Shown: one piece after another, positions 62,489-64,000 of the stretch | Layout: every line of letters starts with the position of its first letter | Numbering within the stretch: position 1 is the first letter of the stretch | Assembly: GCF_900102035.1 (NCBI RefSeq) | Contig: NZ_LT629689.1 | Span: forward strand, 5,676,501 to 5,740,500 | Reading direction: 5' to 3' | DNA length: 64,000 nucleotides | DNA from: Pseudomonas extremaustralis | Lineage (GTDB): Bacteria; Pseudomonadota; Gammaproteobacteria; Pseudomonadales; Pseudomonadaceae | Position numbers and translations under genes: made by a program | Notes under the pieces: model-generated | Database searches by the model: none | Seen by the model: the letters and a program-made list of their open reading frames with translations, nothing else | What the model was told of the DNA's origin: nothing

Positions 62489-63879
62489 CCCAATTGCGCC
62501 AAGGCGTGGCGAAACGCCGGGGGCAGGCTGTTGCCGAAATGCACCTTGCCGTCGGCTTGCGTGAAGATGCCCATTTTCGCCAGCCACTGTTCAAACTCCG
62601 GCGCCGGTTTTAAACCCAATGTTTGCCGGGCGTACAGGGCGTCGTGGAACGAGGTGGTCTGGTAGTTGAGCATGATGTCGTCGGAGCCTGGGATGCCCAT
62701 GATGAAATTGATCCCTGCCACCCCCAGCAGGGTCAACAGGGTGTCCATGTCGTCCTGGTCGGCTTCGGCGTGGTTGGTGTAGCAGATGTCGCATCCCATC
62801 GGCACGCCCAGCAGCTTGCCGCAGAAGTGGTCTTCAAGGCCGGCGCGGATGATCTGCTTGCCGTTGTACAGGTATTCGGGGCCGATAAAGCCGACCACGG
62901 TGTTCACCAGGAACGGTTTGAAGTGCCGGGCCACCGCGTAGGCGCGGGTTTCGCAGGTTTGCTGGTCGACGCCAAAGTGCGCGTTGGCCGACAAGGCGCT
63001 GCCCTGGCCGGTTTCGAAATACATCAGGTTCTGGCCCAGGGTGCCACGGTTTAGGCTCAAGCCCGCTTCGTAACCTTCCTGCAGCACGCTCAGGCTGATG
63101 CCGAAGCTGGCGTTGGCGGCCTCGGTGCCGGCGATCGACTGAAACACCAGGTCCAGCGGCACGCCACGGTTGATGGCTTCGATGGACGTGGTGACGTGGG
63201 TCAGCACGCAGGCCTGGGTCGGGATCTCGTAGCGCTGGATGATGGCGTCGAGCATTTCCAGCATGGCGCAGATCGAGGCAATGCTGTCGGTGGCCGGGTT
63301 GATGCCGATCATGGCGTCGCCGTTGCCGTAGAGCAGGCCATCGAGAATGCTGGCGGCGATGCCCGCCGGTTCATCCGTGGGGTGGTTGGGTTGCAGGCGC
63401 GTTGACAAGCGCCCGCGCAGGCCCATGGTGCCGCGGAACTGGGTGACCACGCGGATCTTCTGCGCCACCAGCACCAAGTCCTGCACGCGCATGATCTTGG
63501 ACACAGCGGCGGCCATTTCCGGTGTCAGTCCTGGCGCCAATGAGCGTAGGGATTGTTCATCGGCGGCGTCGCTGAGCAGCCAGTCGCGCAGGCCGCCGAC
63601 GGTCAGGTGGCTGACCGGGGCAAACGCCTGCCGATCGTGGGTGTCGAGGATCAGCCGCGTGACTTCATCGCTTTCATAGGGGATCAGCGCTTCTTGCAGA
63701 AAGTGCTTGAGCGGAATATTCGCCAAGGCCATTTGCGCCGCGACCCGCTCGCCGTCATTTTGCGCGGCGACGCCGGCGAGAAAGTCCCCGGAGCGCGCCG
63801 GGCTGGCCTTGGCCATTACGTCCTTGAGACTGTCGAAGCGGTAGGTTTGTGCACCCACCGCGTGGGAAAAGCTTGCCAT
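62485..63879 (-). CDS. eutB: Ethanolamine ammonia-lyase large subunit
   Basis: A 464-residue Eut[101 protein letters not shown] and [19 protein letters not shown]. Length and motifs match the catalytic alpha subunit of the B12-dependent lyase. It feeds acetaldehyde to dehydrogenases. Order permease-eutB-eutC is the usual Pseudomonas arrangement. Confidence 0.97.
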   Translation of the reverse strand: MASFSHAVGAQTYRFDSLKDVMAKASPARSGDFLAGVAAQNDGERVAAQMALANIPLKHFLQEALIPYESDEVTRLILDTHDRQAFAPVSHLTVGGLRDWLLSDAADEQSLRSLAPGLTPEMAAAVSKIMRVQDLVLVAQKIRVVTQFRGTMGLRGRLSTRLQPNHPTDEPAGIAASILDGLLYGNGDAMIGINPATDSIASICAMLEMLDAIIQRYEIPTQACVLTHVTTSIEAINRGVPLDLVFQSIAGTEAANASFGISLSVLQEGYEAGLSLNRGTLGQNLMYFETGQGSALSANAHFGVDQQTCETRAYAVARHFKPFLVNTVVGFIGPEYLYNGKQIIRAGLEDHFCGKLLGVPMGCDICYTNHAEADQDDMDTLLTLLGVAGINFIMGIPGSDDIMLNYQTTSFHDALYARQTLGLKPAPEFEQWLAKMGIFTQADGKVHFGNSLPPAFRHALAQLG

Positions 63880-63931
63880 ACAGTGTCTCCTTGACGACGC
63901 GGGCAGGCGCCCGCGTCGAGGTTTACGGCTA

Positions 63932-64000
63932 TCAGTGCAAGGCGGCTTCTGCGGCCTGGATCGCCGCGAATTCTTCTTCGGGCGTGCCTGCTACCAAGTG
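63932..64000 (-). CDS. C-terminus of an ethanolamine permease (partial)
   Basis: The last 22 codons read HLVAGTPEEEFAAIQAAEAA then LH and TGA at 63932-63934. An acidic EEEFAAI tail with this position before eutB fits the ethanolamine permease (Eat) of pseudomonads. Only the end is visible, so the call depends on context. Confidence 0.6.
   Translation of the reverse strand, partial: HLVAGTPEEEFAAIQAAEAALH

Noticed and set aside
62623..63054. 143-codon plus-strand frame inside eutB
   Set aside because: Antisense to eutB with strongly biased Val/Gly composition.

Overview
The window looks like a Pseudomonas chromosome, most likely of the P. fluorescens group. This rests on high-GC core genes at the right end (ppa, a MtfA-type zinc peptidase, DedA, GNAT, eutBC, the end of an ethanolamine permease), an OprD-family porin, and an inverted REP pair of the kind common in that group. 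No rRNA, tRNA or CRISPR array was seen. All assignments come from reading the translated sequence; no database search was run.

Left third (1-26.6 kb) is an accessory oxidoreductase and detoxification region. It opens with an EmrA/EmrB-type efflux pair, a decayed GlcG/HbpS gene, and a TetR regulator divergent from a carboxymuconolactone-decarboxylase-like gene with clear operators. A NemR-like TetR and a CurA-type reductase follow. Next comes a self-contained molybdenum hydroxylase operon (8.2-15.2 kb): [2Fe-2S] subunit, Tat-exported Mo subunit, triheme cytochrome c, XdhC, a YgiN-like monooxygenase, a MoaA paralogue and a convergent MocA-like cytidylyltransferase. From 15.6 to 26.6 kb nearly everything is on the minus strand: ArsR, luciferase-like monooxygenase, NemA/XenB-type Old Yellow Enzyme, two aldehyde dehydrogenases, DUF1330, a DJ-1/PfpI protein, a YqhD-like alcohol dehydrogenase, a second NemR-like gene split by a frameshift, an MDR reductase and another ArsR. 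A 15-bp operator (TAGACGACTGGTCTA and variants) sits before both NemR-like genes, the CurA-type reductase and the YqhD-like gene. This suggests one reactive-electrophile or carbonyl-stress regulon.

The stretch 26.7-31 kb is a graveyard: remnants of two tyrosine integrases, a frameshifted FUSC-family exporter, and an MFS transporter killed by a nonsense codon and a deletion. An intact homologue of that transporter lies at 34.6 kb.

The stretch 31-46.4 kb encodes a complete acid-activation and beta-oxidation set: two-subunit CoA transferase, MFS importer, acyl-CoA dehydrogenase, enoyl-CoA hydratase, 3-hydroxyacyl-CoA dehydrogenase, PcaF-like thiolase, CaiB-type CoA transferase, EtfBA and an OprD porin, with LysR and IclR regulators. 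The PcaF-like thiolase and PcaIJ-like transferase suggest adipate or a related dicarboxylate as substrate. The IclR gene and the hydratase gene are divergent, with two similar palindromes between them.

The stretch 46.4-57.5 kb is a mobile island. A leftward operon holds a glycine-zipper/zinc-ribbon protein, DUF932, a YqaJ-type nuclease, a protein resembling recombination directionality factors, and small unknowns. A rightward AlpA-DUF3987 pair follows, then an AT-rich lysine-rich unknown gene and an intact P4-type integrase. A 46-bp near-perfect cruciform separates the two arms. A LexA/CI-like repressor lies just outside, before the core genes from 58.6 kb onward.
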